From: Opitutia bacterium UBA7397
GTDB lineage: Bacteria; Verrucomicrobiota; Verrucomicrobiia; Opitutales; UBA953
DNA length: 16,893 nucleotides
Direction: 5' to 3'
Assembly: GCA_002470605.1 (NCBI GenBank)
Contig: DKND01000044.1
Location: forward strand, 118,906-135,798
The position numbers and the translations under genes were made by a program. Numbering within the stretch: the stretch's first letter is position 1; every line of letters begins with the position of its first letter. Shown here in pieces: positions 1-7,584 of this stretch. Under the pieces are notes generated by a model. It did no database searches, had not been told where the DNA came from, and saw nothing but the letters and a program-made list of their open reading frames with translations.

Positions 1-647
1 TTATTCCAATCCATCCCTTCCGGAGGCGATTGCACATCCTTCGGCCGCTCCATTTCCGAACTCTGCGGCCAGATCGGGCGATTCGTCCAAGCATGCACCT
101 CGCGAACCTGTCCGATCAACCCGGCGGCGATCCATTCGGTGACCTGCCGGATTCCTTCGCCGGAGTGGCCTTGATTGCCCATCTGCGAAACGACTTTATA
201 TTTCCGGGCAGCTTCGGTGAGCGTGCGGGCTTCGAACACGGAATGGGCGATCGGCTTCTGAACGTAAACATGCTTACCCGCCCGCATGCATTCCATGGCG
301 ATATAAGCGTGGGAGTGGTCTGGCGTAGCAATGATGACCGCATCGATGTCTTTTTGCTTCTCCAGCATCTCGCGGAAGTCGGTAAAGAGCGCGGCTTTGG
401 GCTGTGTCTTGATCGTGCTGACGCAGCGCTTCAAATCCAGGTCGCAGAGGGCGACGATGTTTTCGTCGGCCGAGTTGCGCACATTGCTTCCACCGACGCC
501 GCCGAAGCCGATGGCGGCGATGTTCAGTTTCTCGTTCGGGGAGACCGTCCGAGCGGAAGAATTCAGCCAAGGGCGGGCGACGGCAAAAGCTGCCGAAGCC
601 ATGCCGGCTGATTTGAGAAAATCGCGACGATTGAGCGGGGGTATCAT
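1..647 (-). CDS. Tat-exported Gfo/Idh/MocA family oxidoreductase, partial (C-terminus beyond window)
   Basis: This is the first 215 residues of a NAD(P)-dependent Gfo/Idh/MocA-type oxidoreductase; the frame is still open at base 1, so the C-terminal substrate domain is missing. The start at 647 gives a clear twin-arginine signal (NRRDFLKSAG at residues 6-15, then a small hydrophobic stretch to about 27). The Rossmann domain follows: GFGGVGG at 47-53, the acidic strand end ALCDLD at 66-71, IIATPDHSHA at 105-114 and the cofactor/catalytic motif VYVQKP at 127-132, a QKP variant of the usual EKP. The stretch GNQGHSGEGIR at 157-167 is typical of the exported subfamily common in Verrucomicrobiota and Planctomycetota, usually thought to act on sugars or sugar derivatives outside the cytoplasm. 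The substrate cannot be told. No Shine-Dalgarno sequence is visible. It is divergent from mreB and functionally unrelated to it. Confidence 0.9.
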   Translation of the reverse strand, partial: MIPPLNRRDFLKSAGMASAAFAVARPWLNSSARTVSPNEKLNIAAIGFGGVGGSNVRNSADENIVALCDLDLKRCVSTIKTQPKAALFTDFREMLEKQKDIDAVIIATPDHSHAYIAMECMRAGKHVYVQKPIAHSVFEARTLTEAARKYKVVSQMGNQGHSGEGIRQVTEWIAAGLIGQVREVHAWTNRPIWPQSSEMERPKDVQSPPEGMDWN

Positions 648-737
648 GGGGGTTGGGGTAAGCGCCTTTTAGTCACCCGCTTCGATTGAGCAAGAGGCAT
701 CACTTCGCTGGGACGCCAATCCCCGACTGCACTCCAA

Positions 738-780
738 GCCTATCTCTCTGGTTCTATGAATCTTATGACGGAAGATAGGC
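738..780. repeat. 8-bp perfect inverted repeat in the divergent gfo/idh-mreB spacer
   Basis: GCCTATCT at 738-745 is the exact reverse complement of AGATAGGC at 773-780, with 27 bases between them. It lies in the 205-base spacer (648-852) between the divergent oxidoreductase gene and mreB. The loop contains AT-richer words such as TATGAA (755-760) that could belong to a promoter, but no convincing -35/-10 pair was found. TTGACT at 803-808 matches a -35 hexamer at 5 of 6 positions but has no good -10 partner. It could be an operator, a 5' untranslated hairpin for mreB, or chance. Confidence 0.35.
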
Positions 781-852
781 GGCGGCTGACCTCACTTTAC
801 TTTTGACTCCCCTGCCAATCCGAGGTTCATCAAGGAAACCCAAACGACACTG

Positions 853-1869
853 ATGTTTAAGCGCTTCCCCGGGCTATTCACCCAAGCCATCGGCATCGAC
901 CTTGGCACCGCCAATACGCTCGTCTTCTTAAAAGACCGCGGCGTCGTCCTGCGTGAGCCCAGCGTCGTCGCCATCCGAACCAGCACCCGCAAACCGATTG
1001 CGGTCGGTAACGAGGCCAAAATGATGCTTGGCCGTACCCCCGGAGACATCCAAGCCCTTCGTCCGATGAAAGACGGCGTCATTGCCGACTTCGAAATCAG
1101 CGAGCACATGCTCCGCTACTTCATCGGGAAAGTGGCCCGCAAATCCCTTTTCACCAACCTGACCGTCGTCGTTGCCGTTCCCTATGGCATCACCGCCGTC
1201 GAGCGTCGTGCCGTCATGGATTCCGCTTATCGCGCCGGTGCTGATGACGTGATCACGATTCCTGAGCCCGTTGCCTCTGCGATCGGCGTCGGCTTGCCGG
1301 TCGAAGAGCCTACTGGCTCGATGATCGTCGACATCGGCGGCGGCACGACCGAAGTTGCCGTACTCTCCCTTGGTGGCATCGTGCACGCTCGTTCCATTCG
1401 GGTCGGCGGAGACGAATTTGATACCTCGATCATCAAGTATATCAAAAATTCCTACAACCTGATCATCGGCGAACGCACTGCCGAAGAAATCAAGATTAAG
1501 ATCGGTTCGGCCTACGCCCTCGAACAAGAGCTTACCTATGAAGTTCGCGGCCGCGACTCCGTCACCGGCCTTCCCCGCTCTCTTCATCTCACCTCGCAAG
1601 AAATCCGCGAGGCCATGATGGATAACATCAACCAGATTATCGAAGCCGTCAAGGGCTCGCTGGAGCGCATTCCCCCTGAATTATCAGGGGACATCTATCT
1701 TAGCGGCATCGTCGTCGCCGGCGGTGGCGCCTTGATTCGCGGCATCGATCGCGCGATCTCCGAAGCAGCCGGCGTCCCCGTCATGGTCGCAGAAGATCCT
1801 CTTTGCGCCGTGGTCAATGGCACCGGAAAAATCCTCGCCAACTCCTCGCGCTGGAGCGGCCGAGACTAA
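853..1869 (+). CDS. mreB: Rod-shape-determining actin homologue MreB
   Basis: MreB forms membrane-associated filaments that organise the elongation-phase peptidoglycan machinery. The 338-residue length fits the family (about 335-347). Visible actin-fold motifs are the phosphate-1 loop GIDLGTAN (residues 14-21), PYGITAVERRAV (110-121), PEPVASAIG with the catalytic-type Glu (137-145), phosphate-2 VDIGGGTTEVAV (159-170), GGDEFD (185-190) and the adenosine loop AGGGALIRG (289-297). The N-terminus MFKRFPGLF resembles the short membrane-binding amphipathic start of family members, which supports the start at 853. AAGGAA at 832-837 is a possible but distant ribosome-binding site. It is the first gene of mreB-mreC-mreD-mrdA and so sets the 5' end of that operon. 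Confidence 0.98.
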   Translation: MFKRFPGLFTQAIGIDLGTANTLVFLKDRGVVLREPSVVAIRTSTRKPIAVGNEAKMMLGRTPGDIQALRPMKDGVIADFEISEHMLRYFIGKVARKSLFTNLTVVVAVPYGITAVERRAVMDSAYRAGADDVITIPEPVASAIGVGLPVEEPTGSMIVDIGGGTTEVAVLSLGGIVHARSIRVGGDEFDTSIIKYIKNSYNLIIGERTAEEIKIKIGSAYALEQELTYEVRGRDSVTGLPRSLHLTSQEIREAMMDNINQIIEAVKGSLERIPPELSGDIYLSGIVVAGGGALIRGIDRAISEAAGVPVMVAEDPLCAVVNGTGKILANSSRWSGRD

Positions 1870-1874
1870 GCACC

Positions 1875-1888
1875 GCGGGCTTACCCGC
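1875..1888 (+). promoter_or_regulatory. Small GC hairpin just before the mreC start
   Basis: GCGGG (1875-1879) can pair with CCCGC (1884-1888) around the loop CTTA, in the 20-base gap between the mreB stop and the chosen mreC ATG at 1890. The stem ends one base before the start codon and takes the place where a ribosome-binding site would be; no Shine-Dalgarno sequence is visible there. It could tune mreC translation or protect an mreB 3' end. There is no U-tract, so it is not a classical terminator. Confidence 0.3.
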
Positions 1889-1889
1889 C

Positions 1890-2771
1890 ATGGATAAAAA
1901 CCGTCAAGGCGCGAAGGCATCTTACGTCGCATTTTTCGTATTTGTGGCGCTCTGGATTTTGGCGCCCAGCTTCGTCCGCATGGGCACGCGAGAGGCGTTC
2001 GTCGAATTTCAAGCTCCGGCCCTTCACCTCGTCGCTAAAGGAAGGGACTTGGCCCGTTTTTGGGAACTTAAGAGCAAAAGTTCGGAGGAATTAGCGGCGG
2101 CCTCCAGGGATCTTGCGCGCATCAATGCCGCCCTCGAACTGAAAGTCCGTACGCTCGAAGATATTCGGCAGGAAAATATCCGGTTGCGCGAACTCGCGCG
2201 CTACACCGCACCAAGGGAATTCCTAACCATCGTCGCACGCGTCGCATCACGTGACAGTTCTTCCTGGTGGCACCGGATCATTCTCCGCAAAGGACGAAGC
2301 GACGGCATTCGCCCAGGTTGTCCCGTGGTCTTCTCCGACCGGGTGATCGGAAAAGTTTCCCTCGTACACCTTAACACCTGCGAAGTAGATCTGGTAACCA
2401 GCCCCAACTTCCGTTGCACCGCCTACCTTGAAGGCGACGAACAAGGACGTATCGTGCTGGTTAGCGGACTGCCTGCTAATTCACTTGGAACAGCTCGGGC
2501 GAAAATCGCCGTCATCCCCACGGATTACGTCGCACCCGCTGGTCAAAGCGCCAAAGTAGTCACCACCGGCATGGGCGGAGTCTTCCCTGCCGGCCTGACC
2601 ATCGGTACCCTCGACTCCAACATTCGCACCACCCAAGAAGGCAACTTCAAGGAGGGCACCCTCCAGCCCTCGCGTAACCTATTCTCACTGCAGGAAGTCT
2701 CCGTCCTTGTCCCGATCCATCCTGCGGCGGGAGAAATCTTGCTCGAAAAACGTTACGAGGATTTCCAATAG
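1890..2771 (+). CDS. mreC: Rod-shape-determining protein MreC
   Basis: MreC is the bitopic periplasmic scaffold of the elongasome; it contacts MreB/MreD in the membrane and PBP2 outside. The 293-residue protein shows a short basic cytoplasmic N-terminus (MDKNRQGAK), one membrane helix at about 12-29, a coiled coil at about 65-105 (an IRQENIRLREL heptad-like stretch at 92-102) and then the paired beta-barrel domain with SSWWHRIILRKGRSDGI (124-140), family-typical pocket residues and PAGLTIGTL (233-241). The frame stays open upstream to an ATG at 1803, but that would overlap mreB by 67 bases and add a non-membrane extension before the helix, so 1890 is preferred. It ends two bases before the mreD start. 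Confidence 0.95.
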   Translation: MDKNRQGAKASYVAFFVFVALWILAPSFVRMGTREAFVEFQAPALHLVAKGRDLARFWELKSKSSEELAAASRDLARINAALELKVRTLEDIRQENIRLRELARYTAPREFLTIVARVASRDSSSWWHRIILRKGRSDGIRPGCPVVFSDRVIGKVSLVHLNTCEVDLVTSPNFRCTAYLEGDEQGRIVLVSGLPANSLGTARAKIAVIPTDYVAPAGQSAKVVTTGMGGVFPAGLTIGTLDSNIRTTQEGNFKEGTLQPSRNLFSLQEVSVLVPIHPAAGEILLEKRYEDFQ

Positions 2772-2773
2772 GC

Positions 2774-3298
2774 ATGAGTTGGTCCTGGCTCATCATCCTT
2801 CTAGCGACCTACCCGTGGCTTTTCGCGGCGGACTTATTGTCGGATTGGACGGCCCACTGGGGATTCAACGTTTTCATTTCAGGGGCAGCCATCGTCGTGC
2901 CTTGTAGTCGGCTCCGTCGCTGGCAAGCCGTCCTGTTTTCAGGCTGCGTGGGCTTTCTGTTCGAAGCCCGTAGACCCATCCCTGACGGCACTCTTGCCCT
3001 AGCGTTGATTGCCATCGCGATCTTCCTTACCAGCAACAAGCCCCTGCTTCGTAATGCACCGCGACTCCTGCGAGCCTCGCTCATCGTGAACTTCACCGCC
3101 ACGACCATCTGGTTCTGCGCGACTGCCTTTACCCTTGGCCAATTAAGCTTCAACCCTCTCGGCGCTTTCCTACCCCAACTTCTGCTTCAGTTGATCACCT
3201 CGGCCTTGGTGAGTCTTATCTTATTCTGGCCCCTGTCGCTCATTCAAAATAGTGCAATGGATTACATGAACACGCCTCCGGCCAATGAAACGCCATGA
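2774..3298 (+). CDS. mreD: Probable rod-shape-determining membrane protein MreD
   Basis: This 174-residue, strongly hydrophobic protein has about five to six predicted membrane segments (roughly 4-20, 33-48, 50-65, 73-87, 102-122, 133-156). MreD sequences are poorly conserved, so the call rests mainly on size, topology and place between mreC and the PBP2 gene, the standard mreBCD-mrdA order. The motif PIPDGTLALAL at 69-79 resembles the conserved short polar patch of the family. The start lies two bases after the mreC stop; a GAGG-containing stretch (2755-2761) is upstream but rather distant. Its TGA overlaps the ATG of mrdA (ATGA, 3295-3298), which suggests translational coupling. The likely role is linking MreC and the synthase to MreB filaments. 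Confidence 0.85.
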   Translation: MSWSWLIILLATYPWLFAADLLSDWTAHWGFNVFISGAAIVVPCSRLRRWQAVLFSGCVGFLFEARRPIPDGTLALALIAIAIFLTSNKPLLRNAPRLLRASLIVNFTATTIWFCATAFTLGQLSFNPLGAFLPQLLLQLITSALVSLILFWPLSLIQNSAMDYMNTPPANETP

Positions 3299-5394
3299 GA
3301 GACCTCAACGACCTTAAAGTACTGCCCTCGACCCGCATCGAACGCCTCCGCTTGATTTTGGTTTTCTGGATTTTCTCCAGCGGCTTCATCTACGTCGCCG
3401 CTGGTCTTTTGGTCCGGCAATGGCTACAATCCGGTGACCTTAAAGAACAGTCTGATTCCCAAAGTAGGCGCATCATCCTCAAGCCACCTGCGCGAGGTCG
3501 CATCCATGACCGCAACGGTTACGTCCTTGTAGATAACCGCGTTCGCTGGAGCGTCAAAGCTGACCTCTCCGAGCTCCAACCGGAATTCCAAACCGAATAC
3601 CGGAAGTTGCTGGCCGCTGAGCGCGCCCGGGAAACCGGCCAGATTGACCGCGAAAAAATTCAGGATTCCGCGCGGCTTAATGTCTTACAGCGTTGGCTTG
3701 ATAAAGTCTGGTTCGTCATCGATGCAACGAGCCGTAATATCAAGAAAAACAAAATCCCCGTTAAATCCAACCCGGTCGACTCCCCTTCCGAACGACTAGT
3801 CAAGATCGATGACCTTAGGAAGCACTTACGCGAACGTCGCGCCCTTCCCTACACTTTGGTTTCCGATTTAGCCTTCCCCGTTGCCGACCAATCCATCACG
3901 ACCGAGGAAGGCGTTCGAGCCGTTGCCCGCTTTGTCGAACAGTTCCCCGTCGACGGCCCCATCCGACTGGATTCGGACATCATCCGGACCTACCCGTACG
4001 GGACCTTGGCCGCACACGTCCTCGGCTACGTGAAAGACACCGATGAATTACCTCCCAATACGCTGAACGACGAAAAGAACGAACTCTTGCAGAAACTGCA
4101 CTACACCGGAAAAAAAGGCGCTGCCGGCATTGAAGAATCTTACAACGAAATCCTTTGCGGCTTAAGCGGCTGGGAACTTTGGACCAAAACCTCCGCGGGG
4201 TATAACAAAGAACTGTTACGTAAATCCGACCCAACCCAAGGCTCATTCGTCGTCTTATCTCTCGATATCGAAATCCAACGGGCCGCCGAGAAAGCCCTGG
4301 CGCAGATCAAAGATTCGCAAGGCAAGGTCCTGCCCGCCGCCGCGGTCATGCTAGACGTGAACACCGGCGAGATTCTGGCGCTTGCGAGTCAACCGACCTT
4401 CAACCCCAACCGACTGGCCGACCGTGTCACGCGGACGTATTTCGACGAGATCGAAACCTCGGGCGGCTGGCTCAATCGCGCCATTCAAGGACTCTACCCC
4501 CCCGGCTCCACCTTCAAGGTCATCACCGCCATCGCCGGGATGCGGAACAAGGTCATCGACTGGGACGATATCCTGGAATGCGGTCCGAGTTACCGCGTGG
4601 GTGGCCGCGATTTTCCCGAACACGATCCGGCCGGTTATGGTCAGGTTGACCTTGAAAAAATGTTGGCCGTGTCCTGTAACGTCTGGAATTACCAGGTCGG
4701 ACTGGGTGTCGGCATCGAACCCTTGGCGGCGGAAGCACGGCGATTCGGACTCGACACCCCTTTGCTCCAGATGCCGCCATCGGCAGATAATAAAAATACG
4801 ACCGAACTGCCCTTCCCCGCCAATCGTGGTTTGGTCGTACCGGATACCGCTTACAAGTTAAGGATCGGAGCGGGGCCATGGACCGGAGGCGACACGGCGA
4901 ACACCGCCATCGGCCAGGGGTTCCTGCTGACAACCCCTTTGCACATGGCATGCGTCGCGGCGTCAGTCGCCCGCGGCGAAACCCGGACCACGCCCACCAT
5001 CATTCACGACCCTGGGCGGGATGCCCGGCACCAAGGCGCCGAATCTATCGGACTGAATGGATTGCAATTGGCCGCCCTGCGTTCCGGGCTTAACCGATGC
5101 GTCGAAGAAGGCACCGCCCGCAGCGTCATGATCCCGGGACTCGCGTTCGCCGCGAAGACCGGCACTTCCGAGTATTTCCAAAAAGGCCAGAAGGCCCACC
5201 TTGCCTGGATTATCGGTTACGCTTCGGCGGATAATCCCGCCGTCGCTTTCTGCGTCCTCGTCGAAGGCCAGCTCGACACCAGCACCTGGGGTGGAAAAAC
5301 CGCCGGACCCGTCGCCCGCGACATGATTCTTGCTTGGGCTAAGAAGACACCCGTCAGCGAAGTAAAGCCCGAAGTCGAAGAGCCGGCCCGCTAA
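3295..5394 (+). CDS. mrdA: Penicillin-binding protein 2 (elongasome D,D-transpeptidase)
   Basis: This monofunctional class B PBP cross-links peptidoglycan during elongation. The 699 residues include one N-terminal membrane helix (about 20-40), a dimerisation/pedestal region beginning near PPARGRIHDRNG (64-74), and a C-terminal transpeptidase domain from about 345. All three penicillin-binding motifs are present: STFK at 405-408 (catalytic Ser405), SCN at 460-462 and KTG at 621-623. The pedestal carries a charged stretch at about 100-200, and the protein is somewhat longer than E. coli PBP2. It overlaps mreD by four bases. The usual partner glycosyltransferase gene rodA does not follow; instead the stop codon overlaps the stop of a convergent L,D-transpeptidase gene. 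Confidence 0.96.
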   Translation: MRDLNDLKVLPSTRIERLRLILVFWIFSSGFIYVAAGLLVRQWLQSGDLKEQSDSQSRRIILKPPARGRIHDRNGYVLVDNRVRWSVKADLSELQPEFQTEYRKLLAAERARETGQIDREKIQDSARLNVLQRWLDKVWFVIDATSRNIKKNKIPVKSNPVDSPSERLVKIDDLRKHLRERRALPYTLVSDLAFPVADQSITTEEGVRAVARFVEQFPVDGPIRLDSDIIRTYPYGTLAAHVLGYVKDTDELPPNTLNDEKNELLQKLHYTGKKGAAGIEESYNEILCGLSGWELWTKTSAGYNKELLRKSDPTQGSFVVLSLDIEIQRAAEKALAQIKDSQGKVLPAAAVMLDVNTGEILALASQPTFNPNRLADRVTRTYFDEIETSGGWLNRAIQGLYPPGSTFKVITAIAGMRNKVIDWDDILECGPSYRVGGRDFPEHDPAGYGQVDLEKMLAVSCNVWNYQVGLGVGIEPLAAEARRFGLDTPLLQMPPSADNKNTTELPFPANRGLVVPDTAYKLRIGAGPWTGGDTANTAIGQGFLLTTPLHMACVAASVARGETRTTPTIIHDPGRDARHQGAESIGLNGLQLAALRSGLNRCVEEGTARSVMIPGLAFAAKTGTSEYFQKGQKAHLAWIIGYASADNPAVAFCVLVEGQLDTSTWGGKTAGPVARDMILAWAKKTPVSEVKPEVEEPAR

Positions 5395-5951
5395 GCCCGG
5401 ATCAAGACCGGCGTACCGACCGGAATGATTTCGAAGATATTAATAATATCAGCATCGGAAAGCAGGATACACCCATGACTGTTGGGCTGTCCGAGTTTCG
5501 CGACCTGATTCGTGCCATGGAGATAAACATAACGGGCTTTGGTATCTACCACCTGCCCCGCGGCATTGGTGCCGGCGTTGACCCCAGCCTCCATGCCCTC
5601 TAGCCAAAGGATGCGGCTGGTAATCAGATTATCTTCAGGCGTCGGCCAATCCTGCCAGTGCACTCCGGTGGCCTTTCTGGCCTTAAAGACCATACCAGCA
5701 TCCGCGCCCGAACCAATCTTTTCAGACACCCGATGAAGTCCATAAGGCGTTTGCAGAGAATCCTGAATACAGCCCACCCCCGCGCGGGCCGTACTGATAA
5801 CAAAGGTGCTCAAAGCCTCTTTGCTTAAAATCCATAGTTTTTGCTGGTCAATCGACACAACGATGCAATCTTCCGCAACAGGGAGACCCAGCCCTGCAAG
5901 GCGCTCGGACATCTCCCGCTTCAAAACAACAGCTAACTCAGAACATGGCAT
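5391..5951 (-). CDS. L,D-transpeptidase (YkuD domain)
   Basis: YkuD-family enzymes make 3-3 peptidoglycan cross-links or attach proteins to the wall, using a catalytic cysteine. Residue numbers are for the start at 5951 (186 aa). The fold starts at IVVSIDQQKLWIL (30-42) and the catalytic signature is complete: HGTN at 145-148 and SHGCILL at 158-164 with Cys161. ATG codons at 5951 and 5912 are both possible (186 or 173 aa); neither has a well-spaced ribosome-binding site. The shorter form would still hold the whole domain and would remove the overlap with asd. No signal peptide or membrane helix is visible with either start, which is odd for a wall enzyme. The stop overlaps the mrdA stop tail to tail. 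Confidence 0.92.
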   Translation of the reverse strand: MPCSELAVVLKREMSERLAGLGLPVAEDCIVVSIDQQKLWILSKEALSTFVISTARAGVGCIQDSLQTPYGLHRVSEKIGSGADAGMVFKARKATGVHWQDWPTPEDNLITSRILWLEGMEAGVNAGTNAAGQVVDTKARYVYLHGTNQVAKLGQPNSHGCILLSDADIINIFEIIPVGTPVLIRA

Positions 5952-6964
5952 ATCGTATCGGCATCGTGGGCGTGACAGGCGCGGTGGGTCAAGAACTGCT
6001 GGCATTAATGGCCAAGCGGAACTTCCCCGTCGCTGAGCTCCGTCCCCTAGCTTCGGCTCGCTCCGCGGGCTCCAAGGTAACCTACGGGGGCCGGGAATGG
6101 ACCGTACAGGAAGCCAAGCCCGAAGCCTTTGACGGCCTTGATTTTGCTATTTTCAGCGCCGGAGGCTCCATCTCCCTCGCCCTTGCCCCCGAAGCCGTAA
6201 AACGCGGGGTGATCGTCATCGATAATAGTTCAGCCTACCGGATGGATCCCACCGTCCCCCTGGTCATCCCTGAGATCAATCCGCAGGCCTTAGAAAAGCA
6301 TCAAGGTATCATCTCTAATCCCAATTGCTCGACCGCCATCGCCTTGATGGGGCTCTACCCCCTGCATCAAGCCTTCGGCCTCAAGCGTTTCTTCGCCTCT
6401 ACTTATCAAGCTGTCTCCGGCACCGGAGCGGAGGCCATGCGCGAATTAGACACTCAAGCGCGGGCGTGGGCTCGCGGCGAAAGCTCCCCCGCCAAAGTCT
6501 ATCCTCACACGATCAATTTCAACGTCATCCCCCAGGTCGACTCCTTCCTGGAAGACGGTTACACCAAGGAAGAAATGAAGATGCTCAACGAAGGTCGCAA
6601 GATCATGGACCTACCTGACCTCAAAGTGACGACAACTTGCGTGCGCGTTCCGGTCTTTCGTGCCCACTCCATCGCCATCAGCGCCGAGTTCGAACGTCCG
6701 GTCAATCTGGCCCTAGCTCGTCAGGCGATCAGCAGCTTCCCGGGCGCCGAATTATGCGATGATCCGGCCAACAAGAAATACCCGATGCCGCTCGATTATG
6801 CCGGTAAAGAAAAATGCGGCGTCGGTCGACTCCGCAAAGACACCCTTTTCGATAACGGACTGTCCCTCTGGGTAAGCGGTGACCAACTTTGGAAAGGCGC
6901 AGCCCTTAATGCCATCCAGATCGCGGAAGCCCTCCATGCCCGTGGTCGGCTCGCTCGCCGCTAA
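5945..6964 (+). CDS. asd: Aspartate-semialdehyde dehydrogenase
   Basis: Asd reduces aspartyl-4-phosphate to aspartate semialdehyde with NADPH in the cytoplasm. It is the branch point to lysine/diaminopimelate, threonine and methionine, and so supplies the cross-linking amino acid of the wall. The 339 residues match the family length. Seen: the NADP loop GVTGAVGQ (9-16), SNPNCSTA with the nucleophile Cys128 (124-131), YQAVSGTG (154-161) and RVPVFRAHS (234-242) containing the substrate Arg and the catalytic His241; the usual Gly before that His is Ala here. The start at 5945 puts MAYRIGIVG directly at the Rossmann strand. No ribosome-binding site is evident. Its promoter must lie inside the divergent L,D-transpeptidase gene. 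RlmB follows after eight bases. Confidence 0.97.
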   Translation: MAYRIGIVGVTGAVGQELLALMAKRNFPVAELRPLASARSAGSKVTYGGREWTVQEAKPEAFDGLDFAIFSAGGSISLALAPEAVKRGVIVIDNSSAYRMDPTVPLVIPEINPQALEKHQGIISNPNCSTAIALMGLYPLHQAFGLKRFFASTYQAVSGTGAEAMRELDTQARAWARGESSPAKVYPHTINFNVIPQVDSFLEDGYTKEEMKMLNEGRKIMDLPDLKVTTTCVRVPVFRAHSIAISAEFERPVNLALARQAISSFPGAELCDDPANKKYPMPLDYAGKEKCGVGRLRKDTLFDNGLSLWVSGDQLWKGAALNAIQIAEALHARGRLARR

Positions 6965-6972
6965 GCACGACG

Positions 6973-7536
6973 ATGGCCCGGAGCAATGACCGCGCCCCGC
7001 GTCATGCGGACTTAAATAAGCCTCTCAAACTTTATGATGAGGGGGATATTCCGGCTCTGCTCTCCGAACATAAGAATCCGCTCATCCTGATCCTCGATGG
7101 CGTCCAAGATCCGCATAATCTTGGTGCCTGCATCCGAACTGCCGAGTGCGCCGGTTGCGCCTTCGTCATCATTACAAAGAAGAACTCGGCGCCGGTGACC
7201 GAAACCGTCCGCAAGGTGGCCGTGGGTGCCGCGGAAACGCTCCCGATCGTCCAAGCCAACAACCTGCGCAACGCCTTGGTTAAACTCAAAGACGCTGGCG
7301 TGTGGGTCGCTGGCACGAGCGATCACAAGGCCAGCCAATCGTTGTTCGACGCAAAACTCTCTGGCCCGCTGGCCATCATCCTTGGCGCCGAAGGCGACGG
7401 TATCCGACACCTGACCGCCGAGACATGCGATTTCTTACTGCGCATCCCTATGCTTGGTGCGGTACCCTGCCTCAATGTATCCGTATCCGCAGGCGTTTGC
7501 CTCTTCGAGGCCTTACGCCAAAGAGGTCAGCGTTAA
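6973..7536 (+). CDS. rlmB: SpoU/TrmH-type 23S rRNA 2'-O-methyltransferase, RlmB-like, catalytic domain only
   Basis: This is a SAM-dependent SPOUT methyltransferase. The three family motifs are clear: DGVQDPHNLGACIRTAE (42-58), ILGAEGDGIRHLT (136-148) and IPMLGAVPCLNVSVSAGV (158-175). The RlmB-like ending CLFEALRQRGQR suggests methylation of the ribose of a 23S rRNA guanosine (Gm2251 in E. coli), but TrmH/TrmL relatives with other targets cannot be excluded. At 187 residues it is shorter than E. coli RlmB (about 243). Only some 35 residues precede the catalytic domain, so the N-terminal L30e-like RNA-binding domain is missing. The start at 6973 is the first in-frame ATG after asd, eight bases away, so the two are probably co-transcribed. 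Confidence 0.85.
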   Translation: MARSNDRAPRHADLNKPLKLYDEGDIPALLSEHKNPLILILDGVQDPHNLGACIRTAECAGCAFVIITKKNSAPVTETVRKVAVGAAETLPIVQANNLRNALVKLKDAGVWVAGTSDHKASQSLFDAKLSGPLAIILGAEGDGIRHLTAETCDFLLRIPMLGAVPCLNVSVSAGVCLFEALRQRGQR

Positions 7537-7551
7537 AGGGTCAGAAATTAC

Positions 7552-7580
7552 TTTACCAACGGTCATTTGATGGCTTGTAT
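7552..7580 (+). promoter_or_regulatory. Weak candidate promoter for the lysine tRNA genes
   Basis: TTTACC (7552-7557, 4 of 6 matches to the -35 consensus) and TTGTAT (7575-7580, 3 of 6 to the -10) are 17 bases apart and would start transcription near 7587, just before the first tRNA. The match is weak, and the tRNAs could instead be read through from rlmB. Confidence 0.2.
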
Positions 7581-7584
7581 CGGC

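Noticed and set aside
30..611. 193-codon open frame on the plus strand
   Set aside because: It runs antisense to the exported oxidoreductase, whose Tat signal and Rossmann motifs are clear; no domain is recognisable in the plus frame.
928..1599. 223-codon open frame on the minus strand inside mreB
   Set aside because: Shadow of the GC-rich third codon positions of mreB; it is rich in Asp, Gly and Arg with no motif.
1803..1889. Upstream in-frame extension of mreC
   Set aside because: It would overlap the end of mreB and place a charged, non-conserved segment before the single membrane helix.
4382..4861. 159-codon alternative plus frame inside mrdA
   Set aside because: It lies wholly within the transpeptidase domain of PBP2 and is Pro/Ser/Arg-rich low complexity.
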